NCBI GenBank assembly: GCA_003612525.1 | Contig: RAZD01000004.1 | Span: 1-64,000, forward strand | Direction: 5' to 3' | DNA from: a bacterium C-53 | GTDB taxonomy: Bacteria > Bacillota > Clostridia > Lachnospirales > Lachnospiraceae | DNA: 64,000 nt | Shown: positions 8,985 through 20,438 of the stretch, in pieces | Position numbering within the stretch: the first letter of the stretch is position 1 | How the letters are laid out: each line of letters starts with the position of its first letter | Program-made: the position numbers and the translations under genes | Notes under the pieces: model-generated | The model's database searches: none | Told to the model about the DNA's origin: nothing | What the model saw: the letters and a program-made list of their open reading frames with translations, nothing else

Positions 8985-9731
8985 ATGGAATACATTAGAG
9001 TTACAGGCGAGAATATAGAAAATGAACATATATGTTGTGCGATATCAAACAATAATGATATTCAAGTGTCGTCAAAAAAGGCCTGGCTGAAAGAACGTTT
9101 TGATGATGGTTTGGTTTTCTTAAAAAGTGAACAGCGGGGAAAGTGTTTTATTGAATATATCCCTGCCGAGAATGCGTGGAATCCCATTGTCGCAGAAGGC
9201 TATATGTATATTGACTGCTTATGGGTGTCCGGCGCTTTGAAAGGACATGGTTATTCAACCGAACTGCTGAATGCCTGCATTGAAGACAGCAAAAACAAAG
9301 GGAAAAAGGGATTATGCATATTGTCTGCGGCAAAGAAAAAACCATTTCTGGCTGACCCTAAATTCCTGAAACACAAGGGATTTTCCGTCAGTGATGAGGC
9401 GGATAATGGCATTCAGTTATGGCATCTTCCTTTTACAGAAAATGCTTTCCTGCCAAAATTCAAAGAATGTGCGAAACACCCTCATATTCATGAGGCGGGA
9501 TATGTCTTGTATTACACCAGCCAGTGCCCGTTTAATGCCAAATATGTTCCTATAATTGAAACTATTGCAAAAGAGAAATCCGTAAAATTCAAGTCGGTTC
9601 ATTTACAGAGCAAAGAGGACGCACAAAACGCTCCAACGCCAATTACAACTTATGCATTATTTTTAGATGGCAGCTATCTTACAAATGAGCAGATGAATGA
9701 CAAAAAGTTTTTGAAATTATTAGGAAAGTAA
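8985..9731 (+). CDS. GNAT acetyltransferase with YoaP C-terminal domain
   Basis: A 248-residue protein with two parts. Residues about 1-150 form a GNAT fold, with the acetyl-CoA loop region VSGALKGHGYSTELLNACI near 80-98. Residues about 155-248 match the YoaP-type extension with a thioredoxin-like YYTSQCPFNAKYVP stretch, and end in PTPITTYALFLDGSYLTNEQ. Homologues in Bacillus and Clostridia are annotated as YoaP-like N-acetyltransferases; the substrate is not known. GGAGG lies 8 nt before the ATG. The gene is a single unit, converging on the anti-sigma gene beyond a shared terminator. Confidence 0.8.
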   Translation: MEYIRVTGENIENEHICCAISNNNDIQVSSKKAWLKERFDDGLVFLKSEQRGKCFIEYIPAENAWNPIVAEGYMYIDCLWVSGALKGHGYSTELLNACIEDSKNKGKKGLCILSAAKKKPFLADPKFLKHKGFSVSDEADNGIQLWHLPFTENAFLPKFKECAKHPHIHEAGYVLYYTSQCPFNAKYVPIIETIAKEKSVKFKSVHLQSKEDAQNAPTPITTYALFLDGSYLTNEQMNDKKFLKLLGK

Positions 9732-9792
9732 CCTGTCAAATGCAGGCTGTAACCGGCAAAAGGCATGTGCTTTGCCACTAGAAAACCAAAGA

Positions 9793-9841
9793 AGAATCCC
9801 TGAACTGTACGCAACTACAATTCGGGGATTTCGTTCCTTGT
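9793..9841. terminator. Hairpin between convergent genes
   Basis: GAATCCC-GAA pairs with TTC-GGGGATT across an 18-nt loop. It lies between the stops of the GNAT gene (plus) and the RsgI-like gene (minus) and could end both transcripts. T-rich tails are short on either strand. Confidence 0.5.
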
Positions 9842-9901
9842 TCGCATAAAACCCTTTACCCGGCGCTGCTTCATTCGTTTCCTGCACCGGATTTGTGCCA
9901 A

Positions 9902-10660
9902 TCATCGATATCTCCCATGATGCCCTCTTCTTCCTCCGTGATGTCCTCCCCAGTTGTTCTCCGGAATCTGCTGCACGTCATCCTCCGACCATCTATGATG
10001 TTTACAGCCTTCAATTCTGTCCTGAATTTCCCCAATCGTCATCCCGTGACAGTCCTCCACCGTAACATTTTCATCATACAAAGACAATTCCTGATATGCC
10101 CTGTACTTTCCAAACGACATATCGTACTGGTGCGCCTCCTCCATGCAGAATTCATCACTGGTATAAATCTGTGCATTATATGCATGCCCGGTTCCACTCT
10201 CATTTATTTCCTTTATCACCGTATCCGGCCGGTCTGAAACCACAGTAAAGACAAGTACGGAATCCGCTGTCAGATAACCGCTGTACGCTTCGTCCGCCAA
10301 CAGCCTGTCAATCGCCTTTCCATACGGAACATGTTTCAGTGTCACACCCTTCAGGACATTCTGTCCGTCTTCATTATAGGCATCCGCCGACACCACTCTC
10401 TCAAAGCGATTGATTCCAAGCTCTATCGACGGATTTATATCAATACTGATATAGGAAACCGGTTTGCGGTATACGGAGTACCCGCCCAATCCCAGCGCCA
10501 TAAGCAGACATACCGCTATCAGGGCATATCGCAGAACATGACGTGTTACAGGAATACTATGCACTTTCCGCTGCCCGCTTAAATACTGTAAAGTACTTGC
10601 CTTTAATTCCTCCGATGCCCGTATCTCCTTCATACTGTCCATAATTGCGTTCATGTCCAC
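9902..10660 (-). CDS. RsgI-like membrane anti-sigma factor
   Basis: A 252-residue protein. Residues about 1-40 are cytoplasmic and could hold the sigma factor. One membrane segment spans about 42-64 (YALIAVCLLMALGLGGY). The outer part begins SYISIDINPSIELGINRFERV, the hallmark of the RsgI extracytoplasmic domain, and ends in a His/Gly/Arg-rich tail (GGHHGGRRGHHGRYR). Its start overlaps the ECF sigma gene by 10 bases, the usual arrangement for a sigma/anti-sigma pair. RsgI proteins normally partner SigI-type factors, so pairing with an ordinary ECF factor is a variation. The His-rich tail suggests metal binding outside the cell (inference). Confidence 0.75.
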   Translation of the reverse strand: MDMNAIMDSMKEIRASEELKASTLQYLSGQRKVHSIPVTRHVLRYALIAVCLLMALGLGGYSVYRKPVSYISIDINPSIELGINRFERVVSADAYNEDGQNVLKGVTLKHVPYGKAIDRLLADEAYSGYLTADSVLVFTVVSDRPDTVIKEINESGTGHAYNAQIYTSDEFCMEEAHQYDMSFGKYRAYQELSLYDENVTVEDCHGMTIGEIQDRIEGCKHHRWSEDDVQQIPENNWGGHHGGRRGHHGRYR

Positions 10661-11130
10661 TCACCTCCCAATCTTTCCCGCAGTCTGTCCTTTGCTCTTG
10701 AAAGCCATGTGTAAATGGTATTTTCCTTTTTCCCCAGTATTCTGGCAATCTCCACCGCCGTATATCCCTCATAATAGAATAGATAAACGACATTTCTGTA
10801 TTTTTCAGGAAGCTTGAGAACTTCTTCCATAACCTGCCCTGCCGTATCGTCAAGCGCTTCACCCTCCTCGGCAATCACATCAAGCGGAAGGCATTTTCTC
10901 CGTGAAAGATTTCTGAGCCAGTCCGTACATGCATTGATTGTAACCCGCACAAACCATGCTTTCTCGTGCTCATCATTCTCAAACACTCCTTTATATAGCA
11001 AATATTTCATATATACATCCTGAAATACGTCTTCCGTATCATGCCGGTCTTTCAAATGCACGAAACATATTCTCCGAACCATGTCCGCATACTCATTCAT
11101 GACACGATTCAAATCATCTTCACTTTTCAA
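10651..11130 (-). CDS. ECF RNA polymerase sigma factor
   Basis: A 159-residue sigma-70 family factor. Region 2 covers about 5-75 (YADMVRRICFVHLKDRHDTEDVFQDVYMKYL, then the promoter-melting WFVRVTINACTDWLR). Region 4 covers about 100-155 (LPEKYRNVVYLFYYEGYTAVEIARILG with a KENTIYTWLSRAKDRLRE recognition helix). It is followed with a 10-base overlap by an RsgI-like anti-sigma gene. About 120 nt upstream is a secreted His/Cys-rich protein gene on the same strand, a plausible target or co-transcribed partner. No auto-regulatory ECF promoter could be placed with confidence. Confidence 0.88.
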   Translation of the reverse strand: MKSEDDLNRVMNEYADMVRRICFVHLKDRHDTEDVFQDVYMKYLLYKGVFENDEHEKAWFVRVTINACTDWLRNLSRRKCLPLDVIAEEGEALDDTAGQVMEEVLKLPEKYRNVVYLFYYEGYTAVEIARILGKKENTIYTWLSRAKDRLRERLGGEWT

Positions 11131-11249
11131 AACGTCCCCTCCCCTGAAATCAGATAGACTCCCGTAACCTCTCCTGCATCAAAAGCCCGCAAATGTTCGT
11201 TAAAGCAAGAACTCCGCCATCTTTCGGCGAAGTTCCTGCTCTCTGTTTC

Positions 11250-11612
11250 TTAATACCAGCATGCTCCATGTCTTCTTCCGGAATGATGTCCGGATGAATA
11301 CCCTGAATAGCATCCCGGATAGTATCCGTTATAGCACCCCGGATAATATTCGGAATACGTCTGAAGCGGGCTGACAACTCCGGTACAGATACCGCCATTC
11401 TGGCATGCACCGTATACATCACAGATTCCGTATCCTGTACAGAACCCGTTCTGATAACAAGGCGCCGTCGTATTCCATACATTCTGATTATAGTATGCAT
11501 TCGCTGCCGCCGCTCTTGCATGATGACCGCCGGCAAAAGCAACATTGGATGTGCACACACACACAACTGCCGCTGCCGCACAAGCCGCCGTTACCTTTAA
11601 TAATTTTCTCAT
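11250..11612 (-). CDS. Secreted His/Cys/Tyr-rich small protein
   Basis: A 120-residue protein with a signal peptide of about 27 residues: MRKLL, a hydrophobic Ala/Val core, then NVAFA before the cleavage point. The start at 11612 is chosen because the upstream in-frame ATG is part of the GGAGGGCGG ribosome binding site. The mature part has regularly spaced cysteines (CYQNGFCTGYGICDVYGACQNGGIC), tandem YYPGCYNGYYPGCYSGY repeats and a histidine-rich end (GHHSGRRHGACWY). I do not recognise a family. The composition suggests metal binding or a disulfide-linked surface protein. The His-rich end resembles the tail of the anti-sigma protein two genes downstream. Confidence 0.6.
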   Translation of the reverse strand: MRKLLKVTAACAAAAVVCVCTSNVAFAGGHHARAAAANAYYNQNVWNTTAPCYQNGFCTGYGICDVYGACQNGGICTGVVSPLQTYSEYYPGCYNGYYPGCYSGYSSGHHSGRRHGACWY

Positions 11613-11899
11613 GATTCCGCCCTCCATGACACATTGTTGACCGTTTCATAAGTAATACGCACAGAGAGGCCGAATCCTTTCATTTATAAAAATTTTTTTA
11701 TTTATTTTTCATATTCCTCCTGCAATTACCCATATTGTATACCATTTCTATACGTCTATCCAGCAAAATTGCGGTCAAAAGGTTTCTTCATTATATCTCT
11801 CATTCAAAACACGACATATACATGTCATTTTTTATATGGTATAATCTTTCAAATACAGGCAAATCAAATCACTGCCCTGAAAGAAAGGAACCATCACAG

Positions 11900-12259
11900 A
11901 TGAAATACACATGGATTGATGAATACCTGCTTGAGAAAAAAGGCGTCACAAAAGACCTTCAGGCTGACTGGAACTGGATTCGTTATCAAATCGGAGGAAA
12001 GATGTTCGCGGCTGTCTGCATGGATGATAAAGACATTCCCTGCTACATCACATTAAAATTAGAACCGTCAGAAGGCGATTTTCTGAGGAATCAATACGAA
12101 GATATTATCCCTGGCTATTACATGAACAAAACACATTGGAATTCCGTGCTGCCGGACGGTGAAGTCCCGGACGATCTGCTGAAAGAAATGCTGGATAAGT
12201 CGTATCATTTAGTACTGAAGGGGTTCAGTAAGAAGCGGCAGGCGGAAATCCTTGCATAA
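11900..12259 (+). CDS. MmcQ/YjbR family protein
   Basis: A 119-residue protein with the MmcQ/YjbR (CyaY-like) pattern: an N-terminal helix MKYTWIDEYLLEKKGVTKDL, a strand WNWIRYQIGGKMFAAVCMDD, a middle TLKLEP...LRNQYEDIIPGYYMNKTHWNSV, and a C-terminal helix with SYHLVLKGFSKKRQAE. Members form a double-wing fold and are often called DNA-binding, though the role is poorly known. An AAGGAA site lies 10 nt before the ATG. Upstream in-frame extension was rejected. Monocistronic, converging on the DUF2461 gene 30 nt away. Confidence 0.8.
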   Translation: MKYTWIDEYLLEKKGVTKDLQADWNWIRYQIGGKMFAAVCMDDKDIPCYITLKLEPSEGDFLRNQYEDIIPGYYMNKTHWNSVLPDGEVPDDLLKEMLDKSYHLVLKGFSKKRQAEILA

Positions 12260-12289
12260 AGCAGGATACCGCCATCCGCCCGGATTCAT

Positions 12290-12973
12290 TTATCTTGAAG
12301 GCATTTGAAATTTTTCAAGCGCTCTGTTTAAATAATTATTAAAGGGCTGCATCGCTTCAAAGATTTTTACGGATTTTTCAATAAACAGTTCGGCGTCCAA
12401 CAGCTCCTGGTCTTCTAAAGAATACTCAAGATACCAGCTTTTCAGCTTCAGATACTCTGCCATCGGATGTTCTTTGTCATAACCACGCGGCACGTTTTTC
12501 AAAGAGGTTCCCTTTACCGTAAAGTATTTTTGAAAATCAGGAGCATGGATGATCTGATTCCACTCATCCGGATTTTCAACAAGATAATCACGTACCATTG
12601 TTGTAGCATCCTTAAAAACATCTGCAAATAATCCGCCTCCCAAAAACGACTGGTTTCCAGGCTTCAACATAATATAATAGCCGACCGGCACAGGTAATTT
12701 TCCTTTTGAGGAAATATGTGCACGAAAGGCAGGATTGTACGGTGATTTATCGTGGCTGAAACGCGTGTCTCTGACCAGCTTAAATGTAAGATCTTTTGGA
12801 ATAACGCCTATAATGCTTTTATCCGTCTTTCCGATTTCCAGGATCAAAGTCTGCAGCAATACCTCAAACTGCGCATTTGCCTCCTTCTGCTCCTCTTTGT
12901 GGAGATGATACCACTCGCGATTGTTATTTTCACTTAATTCCGATAGATAATTGAATATTAACTGCATGTCCAT
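12290..12973 (-). CDS. DUF2461 family protein
   Basis: A protein of about 227 residues typical of DUF2461 (TIGR02453). Conserved parts are LSENNNREWYHLHK near the start, KLVRDTRFSHDKSPYNPAFRAHIS, GGGLFADVFKDATTMVRDYL and KNVPRGYDKEHPMAEYLKLKSWYLEY. Function is unknown; no catalytic residues are established. The start at 12973 is preferred because AAGGAG lies 9 nt before it; the first in-frame ATG (12994) overlaps the sigma factor stop and would bury that site. It is co-transcribed behind the sigma factor gene. Confidence 0.82.
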   Translation of the reverse strand: MDMQLIFNYLSELSENNNREWYHLHKEEQKEANAQFEVLLQTLILEIGKTDKSIIGVIPKDLTFKLVRDTRFSHDKSPYNPAFRAHISSKGKLPVPVGYYIMLKPGNQSFLGGGLFADVFKDATTMVRDYLVENPDEWNQIIHAPDFQKYFTVKGTSLKNVPRGYDKEHPMAEYLKLKSWYLEYSLEDQELLDAELFIEKSVKIFEAMQPFNNYLNRALEKFQMPSR

Positions 12974-12990
12974 ACATGAAATCTCCTTCA

Positions 12991-13842
12991 TCACATATTT
13001 TTAACCACTGAAAAAGACGCAGAATTTAAAAAGTCCTTGATAAACTGTATGATCTTTTCCGGTGATGCATAAGTTTTACAGAAAGAAAAGCTTTGCGCAA
13101 GACCATCAATCTCCTCCATAGCTTCTTTCACACCAATCATAGTCTTCCCTTCCAGCACATCGGCATTCACATAATCAAGATGGCCCGGATTGATTCTGTG
13201 ACTTTGAATGGCATAATCAACTCTCTCGCTGCATCTGCACTTTCCACACCCGTATTCACCACAATACCTGCCCAGAAATTCGGCCATTTTCTTACGGACT
13301 CTGGATAGACGCTGCCTGTACGCCTCAGGAGTCAGTCCCAAAATCTCCCCGGCTAACCGGCTGTCAACCCGAAACATAGTCCCCAGTATAAATATGCAGC
13401 GGCTCTCCGCATCCAGACACTGAAGCATAACATTCGTGCACGACATTTTCAGCTCTTCCGCAAGAAGAGACCGTTCTACATTCTGTGTCAGGTCAGGGAT
13501 TTCCTCTATCTTAGCATTTTCGATATCGTTTCCGTAAAACTCAAAGCTTAGGGGACGATCTGCAAACATATGCTTCTTATAGTCTTTCAGATGATTCACA
13601 GCTATGCGAAATACCCAGGTTGAAAAGGAGCTTTCTTTTCTGAAAGAAGAAAGATGCGTCATTACTTTCAGCAGAATATCCTGCGTTGCGTCCTCTGCAT
13701 CCGGAAACGTGCCAAGCATCCTCAACGATAGATTGAATACGAGATCCTGCACGCTTAAAATAACGGATTCAAGAGCTTTTGCATCCCCCATTACGGCTTC
13801 GTCAATTAAAATTGATAATTCTTCATCTGTCATTTTATTCAT
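12991..13842 (-). CDS. Sigma-70 family factor with C-terminal Cys cluster and extension
   Basis: A 283-residue protein. The first about 185 residues are an ECF-like sigma factor: region 2 with LRMLGTFPDAEDATQDILLKVMTHL and STWVFRIAVNHLKDYKKH; region 4 with AESRCIFILGTMF and LTPEAYRQRLSRVRKKMAEFL. About 90 further residues follow, opening with a dense cysteine cluster CGEYGCGKCRC that could bind zinc, then HLDYVNADVLEG and a helical end. The extension is longer than in ordinary ECF factors and may regulate the factor in cis instead of an anti-sigma gene; none is adjacent. AGGAGG lies 9 nt before the ATG. Confidence 0.82.
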   Translation of the reverse strand: MNKMTDEELSILIDEAVMGDAKALESVILSVQDLVFNLSLRMLGTFPDAEDATQDILLKVMTHLSSFRKESSFSTWVFRIAVNHLKDYKKHMFADRPLSFEFYGNDIENAKIEEIPDLTQNVERSLLAEELKMSCTNVMLQCLDAESRCIFILGTMFRVDSRLAGEILGLTPEAYRQRLSRVRKKMAEFLGRYCGEYGCGKCRCSERVDYAIQSHRINPGHLDYVNADVLEGKTMIGVKEAMEEIDGLAQSFSFCKTYASPEKIIQFIKDFLNSASFSVVKNM

Positions 13843-13918
13843 ATATTTTTACCTCCTGATTTAATTAGACTGCATCTTTCTGTTTTTGTGACAAAATCCA
13901 TGAAATAATTTTCTATAA

Positions 13919-13957
13919 ATAAAAACCGCCGGACAGTTCATTCCTGCCCGGCAGTTT
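13919..13957 (-). terminator. Terminator of the beta-glucoside PTS operon
   Basis: On the minus strand, ACTGCCGGGCAG and CTGTCCGGCGGT pair over a 7-nt loop, followed by TTTTTATT, about 12 nt past the ptsI stop. Confidence 0.8.
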
Positions 13958-13968
13958 CGTTTTTGCGT

Positions 13969-15597
13969 CTATTTATCAATTTTTGCTTCCCGAACCGCTT
14001 TTCTTACCTTTAATACCATAGAAGGCGATACGGACAATTCATCAATTCCCATTCTTAAGAACTCTTCCGTAAGTTCTGTATCTGCTCCGAGTTCTCCACA
14101 GATGCCAATCCATTTTCCGCATTTATGCGCATTTTCCGCTGCCATACGAATCATGCGAAGGATTGCCTTGTGATGCGGATTATAGAAATCATCAAGCTTC
14201 TCATTCTGCCTGTCGATCGCAAGCGTATACTGCGTCAGATCATTCGTACCGACACTGAAGAAATCTACCAGTTCCGCAAGCTCATCGCTCACCATAACCG
14301 ATGCAGGCGTCTCAATCATAATTCCCTGTTCCGGCACTTTATACGGAATCTGTGATTCATCGAGTTCCGCCTTTACCTCATCCACAATCGCATAAATCTT
14401 CTTCACTTCCTCAGTTGAGGTAATCATCGGATACATGATGGAAAGATTTCCGAACATCGCAGCGCGAAGCAGCGCACGAAGCTGTGTCTTAAAGATATCA
14501 GGCTGCTTTAAACAGATACGGATTGCCCGGTATCCCAAAGCCGGATTGTCTTCCTGCCCGAGATTGAAATAATCCACCTGCTTGTCAGCTCCGATATCAA
14601 GTGTACGGATAATAACTTTCTTTCCCGCCATTGTCTGCACAACCTGTCTGTATGCCTGGAACTGTTCTTCCTCCGTCGGAAAATCATTCCTGCCAAGATA
14701 TAGGAACTCGCTGCGGAACAAACCAATGCCGCCTGCATCGTTCTCAAGCACATATCCTACATCTCCAACGCCTCCGATATTGGCATAAATGTTCACCTTA
14801 TGCCCATCCAGAGTCACATTTTCCTTACCTTTCAGCGTATGCAGAAGCTGGAGCTTCTCCTCCTCCTCCTTCATTGCCTTCTCTGTTTCGGCACAGACCT
14901 CTTCGGAAGGGTCAAAGATCACTTCTCCCTTAAACCCATCCACTACAACCTTCGTGCCTGTCGATATCTCATTAAGATCAAGAGGCACACCGATCAGCGC
15001 CGGTATATTCATCATACGTGCCAGGATCGATGTATGGGAGTTCGTCGAACCATGAACCGTAACAAAAGCCAGGATTTTAGACTTATCCATCTGTACAGTT
15101 TCACTGGGACTTAAATCGTCCGCCACAATAACAGAAGGTTCCATTGATGTGAAATCCATATCCTCCTGCCCCATAAGGTTTCTTACCAGACGATTGGAGA
15201 TATCCTTTACATCCGCCGACCTCGCCTTCATATAATCATCATCCATGCTTGCAAACATTTCCGAAAAGTTATCTCCGGTAACTGCAACCGCATATTCAGC
15301 ATTGACCATTTCCGTACGAATCATATTATGAATCGATTCCAGATAATCGTCATCCTCAAGCATCATCTGATGTACTTCAAAAATCGCCGCACTCGCTTCC
15401 CCGACTTCCTTCACTGCCTTGTCGTAAAGCGCCTGAAGCTGCATTCTCGCTTTCTCTCCGGCCTTTCCTACGCGCGCTAATTCAGCATCCGCATCCGTGA
15501 CCTTCGTTCTTTTTACCTGCTGGTCATCTTTTTTGAGCACAGCCACAGGTCCCATAGCAATTCCCTTGTAAACCGCTTTTCCAGATAATTTCAGCAT
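13969..15597 (-). CDS. ptsI: PTS enzyme I (PEP-protein phosphotransferase)
   Basis: A 542-residue enzyme I, which takes phosphate from phosphoenolpyruvate and passes it to HPr. Domains in order: the HPr-binding helical domain; the swivelling phosphohistidine domain with the active His in HGSTNSHTSILARMMNIPALIG (about residue 190); and the PEP-binding barrel with GGIGLFRSEFLYLGR, IIRTLDIGADKQ, IMIETPASV, FFSVGTNDLTQY and the catalytic Cys in GICGELGAD. The start ATG lies 23 nt after the ptsH stop. It is last in licT-bglP-bglA-ptsH-ptsI before a terminator. Having both general PTS proteins inside a sugar-specific operon is uncommon. Confidence 0.95.
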   Translation of the reverse strand: MLKLSGKAVYKGIAMGPVAVLKKDDQQVKRTKVTDADAELARVGKAGEKARMQLQALYDKAVKEVGEASAAIFEVHQMMLEDDDYLESIHNMIRTEMVNAEYAVAVTGDNFSEMFASMDDDYMKARSADVKDISNRLVRNLMGQEDMDFTSMEPSVIVADDLSPSETVQMDKSKILAFVTVHGSTNSHTSILARMMNIPALIGVPLDLNEISTGTKVVVDGFKGEVIFDPSEEVCAETEKAMKEEEEKLQLLHTLKGKENVTLDGHKVNIYANIGGVGDVGYVLENDAGGIGLFRSEFLYLGRNDFPTEEEQFQAYRQVVQTMAGKKVIIRTLDIGADKQVDYFNLGQEDNPALGYRAIRICLKQPDIFKTQLRALLRAAMFGNLSIMYPMITSTEEVKKIYAIVDEVKAELDESQIPYKVPEQGIMIETPASVMVSDELAELVDFFSVGTNDLTQYTLAIDRQNEKLDDFYNPHHKAILRMIRMAAENAHKCGKWIGICGELGADTELTEEFLRMGIDELSVSPSMVLKVRKAVREAKIDK

Positions 15598-15620
15598 TTC
15601 TTTTTCCCTCTCATTTTCTT

Positions 15621-15878
15621 TTACAGATTTGTTTCAAAAAATGATTTCATCGCCTCGAATGCTTCCGCTTCGTCGTCGCCTTCTACCGAAACTTCCACGG
15701 TCTGCCCGCATTTTACGCCAAGTCCCATAACAGCCATTAACTTGGAAGCGTCTGCTGACTTTCCTTCCTTTGTGATCATAACTTTGCTCTGGAACTTCTT
15801 CGCTTCCTTCACAAGAAGTCCTGCCGGTCTCGCATGAATTCCTACTTCGTCTTTCACTGTGTACTCAAATTTCTGCAT
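15621..15878 (-). CDS. ptsH: Phosphocarrier protein HPr
   Basis: An 85-residue HPr carrying phosphate from enzyme I to the sugar-specific EII. The active His15 is in VGIHARPAGLLV. At the regulatory site, where Bacillus HPr has Lys45-Ser46, this protein reads Ser45-Lys46 (DASKLMAVMGLG). The serine phosphorylated by HPr kinase for catabolite repression is therefore displaced or missing. GGAGG lies upstream of the ATG. It lies between bglA (21 nt) and ptsI (23 nt). It may be a dedicated HPr for the beta-glucoside system, with the global one elsewhere; the window cannot show this. Confidence 0.93.
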   Translation of the reverse strand: MQKFEYTVKDEVGIHARPAGLLVKEAKKFQSKVMITKEGKSADASKLMAVMGLGVKCGQTVEVSVEGDDEAEAFEAMKSFFETNL

Positions 15879-15899
15879 GATACATCTTCCTCCTTAAAA

Positions 15900-19272
<3,373 letters not shown>

Positions 19273-19297
19273 TTCTTTTTCCTCCTTAAAATAAAAT

Positions 19298-19381
19298 TTA
19301 TTTTATGAAGGTTTGGCCAACACGCACAGTTGCCGTCTCATCCTCTGCAAAAGCGCCTGTCGTCACCATCCTGACATACAT
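19298..19381 (-). CDS. 27-codon ORF between licT and bglP
   Basis: ATG at 19381 follows AGGAG at 7 nt spacing and reads 27 codons (MYVRMVTTGAFAEDETATVR...) to a TAA that ends in an AAAATAAATTTTATTTT palindrome just before the bglP ribosome binding site. It fills most of the 140-nt licT-bglP gap. It could be a leader peptide or a chance frame; no homologue is recognised. Confidence 0.25.
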   Translation of the reverse strand: MYVRMVTTGAFAEDETATVRVGQTFIK

Positions 19382-19411
19382 AGTGAATCTCCTGACCTTT
19401 GTGAAAAAAGT

Positions 19412-20257
19412 CTACTTCGATGTTTTGTGAATCACTCTCTCTATGTGAATTGTAAGATATAACTGCTCATCCTCCGAAAGCCTGTAATTGTATTTCTTCT
19501 CAATGAATCCCGATATCTTCTCCACACAGCGAAATGACTCGGGATACTTTAACTTGATAATCATCCACAAATCATCATTATCATCTTTCTCATAAAGCCT
19601 GTTTTCCGATAACCTCTTAGCAAAAAATTTCAAATGTGTTATAAAACGGTAGTAATATACATCATCCTCATCGAATGTAACGTTGAAAAAATATTTTACA
19701 ATATTTAAAATTTCCTGTATCACATATGTAATTTCATACATATTGTGCATTTTTTCTTCATCCATCTGCGCATTTGCAAGATGGAGGGCTATAAAGCCTG
19801 CCTCATCCTCCGGAAGCAGCACTTTGCATCTTTCCTGAATCGCCGAGAGCGCCCACATACCCACCTGAAATTCGTCCTTATAGAATTTGCGGATATCCCA
19901 CAGAAGAATATTCTTCACCGTGATTCCTTCCTGAAACCGGACAATGGACGTATGAACATGGTCAATCAGAGAAATATAGATCATATCATTCATTTTATTC
20001 CCAAGCCGTGCTTTCGCCTCGGTGATAATTTCCTCACCAAGCGCTATATGTTCCATAGGCACATCCTGGATTAAAGCCTGAAATTTATTGTTCGCCTCCG
20101 CTCCTGACAGAGAAAAAACTTTCTCGGCAGCCTCATCGGGAATCTCATCGCCTGCTCCTCTTTTGAAGCAGATGCCCTTTCCCATCACAATTTTTTCCCG
20201 TCCTTTTTCATCCAGGACAACTGCTGCATTGTTATTTAAAGCTTTCTGAATTTTCAT
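19412..20257 (-). CDS. licT: BglG/LicT family transcriptional antiterminator
   Basis: About 281 residues. The N-terminal RNA-binding CAT domain starts MKIQKALNNNAAVVLDEKG and has the typical VMGKGICFKRG. PRD1 is at about 65-170 (LIDHVHTSIVRFQEG) and PRD2 at about 175-281 (ADEAGFIALHLANAQ, YLTIHIERVIH), with the phosphorylatable histidines. In this family, PTS phosphorylation of the PRDs decides whether the protein binds the RAT hairpin and blocks the leader terminator. Such a RAT and terminator lie about 175 nt upstream. The start at 20257 fits the family N-terminus; the upstream in-frame ATG is too close to the AAAGG site. A copy of the two-hairpin repeat lies between terminator and start. 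Confidence 0.92.
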   Translation of the reverse strand: MKIQKALNNNAAVVLDEKGREKIVMGKGICFKRGAGDEIPDEAAEKVFSLSGAEANNKFQALIQDVPMEHIALGEEIITEAKARLGNKMNDMIYISLIDHVHTSIVRFQEGITVKNILLWDIRKFYKDEFQVGMWALSAIQERCKVLLPEDEAGFIALHLANAQMDEEKMHNMYEITYVIQEILNIVKYFFNVTFDEDDVYYYRFITHLKFFAKRLSENRLYEKDDNDDLWMIIKLKYPESFRCVEKISGFIEKKYNYRLSEDEQLYLTIHIERVIHKTSK

Positions 20258-20261
20258 CTTA

Positions 20262-20350
20262 ATAACCATGCCTTTCCGTAACCTGCGAATTTGGGCGCAG
20301 GCACAAATTTGACGATTGAAAAATCCTGATTTTTCAATCTAATCCTCCAT
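20262..20350 (-). repeat. Two-hairpin repeat, copy 1 (upstream of licT)
   Basis: Reading the minus strand: a 12-bp hairpin (GATTGAAAAATC, AG, GATTTTTCAATC), then GTCAAATTTGTG, then a CCTGCG...CGCAGG hairpin, then GGAAAGGCATGGTTATT directly before the licT ATG. It is nearly identical to the copy before arr and less so to the copy before the MATE gene; all three have the same orientation relative to the gene. Confidence 0.85.
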
Positions 20351-20370
20351 GCAACGCCTATTTTTATCCA

Positions 20371-20438
20371 ATAAAAAAACCTACATGCACAACATATTCC
20401 GGAATCTGAATTCCGAATATAGCCTTACATATAGGTTT
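20371..20438 (-). terminator. Leader terminator of the licT-bgl operon
   Basis: On the minus strand, AACCTATATG pairs with CATGTAGGTT around an inner ATATTC-GAAT/ATTC-GGAATAT stem, ending in seven T. Its 5' arm begins inside the RAT sequence, so folding of the RAT and of the terminator exclude one another: the classic LicT/BglG arrangement. Confidence 0.85.

Noticed and set aside
11150-11581. A 143-codon frame overlapping the secreted protein
   Set aside because: The overlapping frame has a clear signal peptide, ribosome site and Cys repeats; this one is Arg/Met-rich noise.
11622-11650. TGAAAC as an ECF -35 for the secreted protein
   Set aside because: A matching -10 would put the transcript start inside or after the ribosome binding site.
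20262-20350. Repeat copies as a CRISPR or riboswitch
   Set aside because: Copies are single and tens of kilobases apart without spacers; the two-hairpin form matches no riboswitch class I know, and the downstream genes share no pathway.
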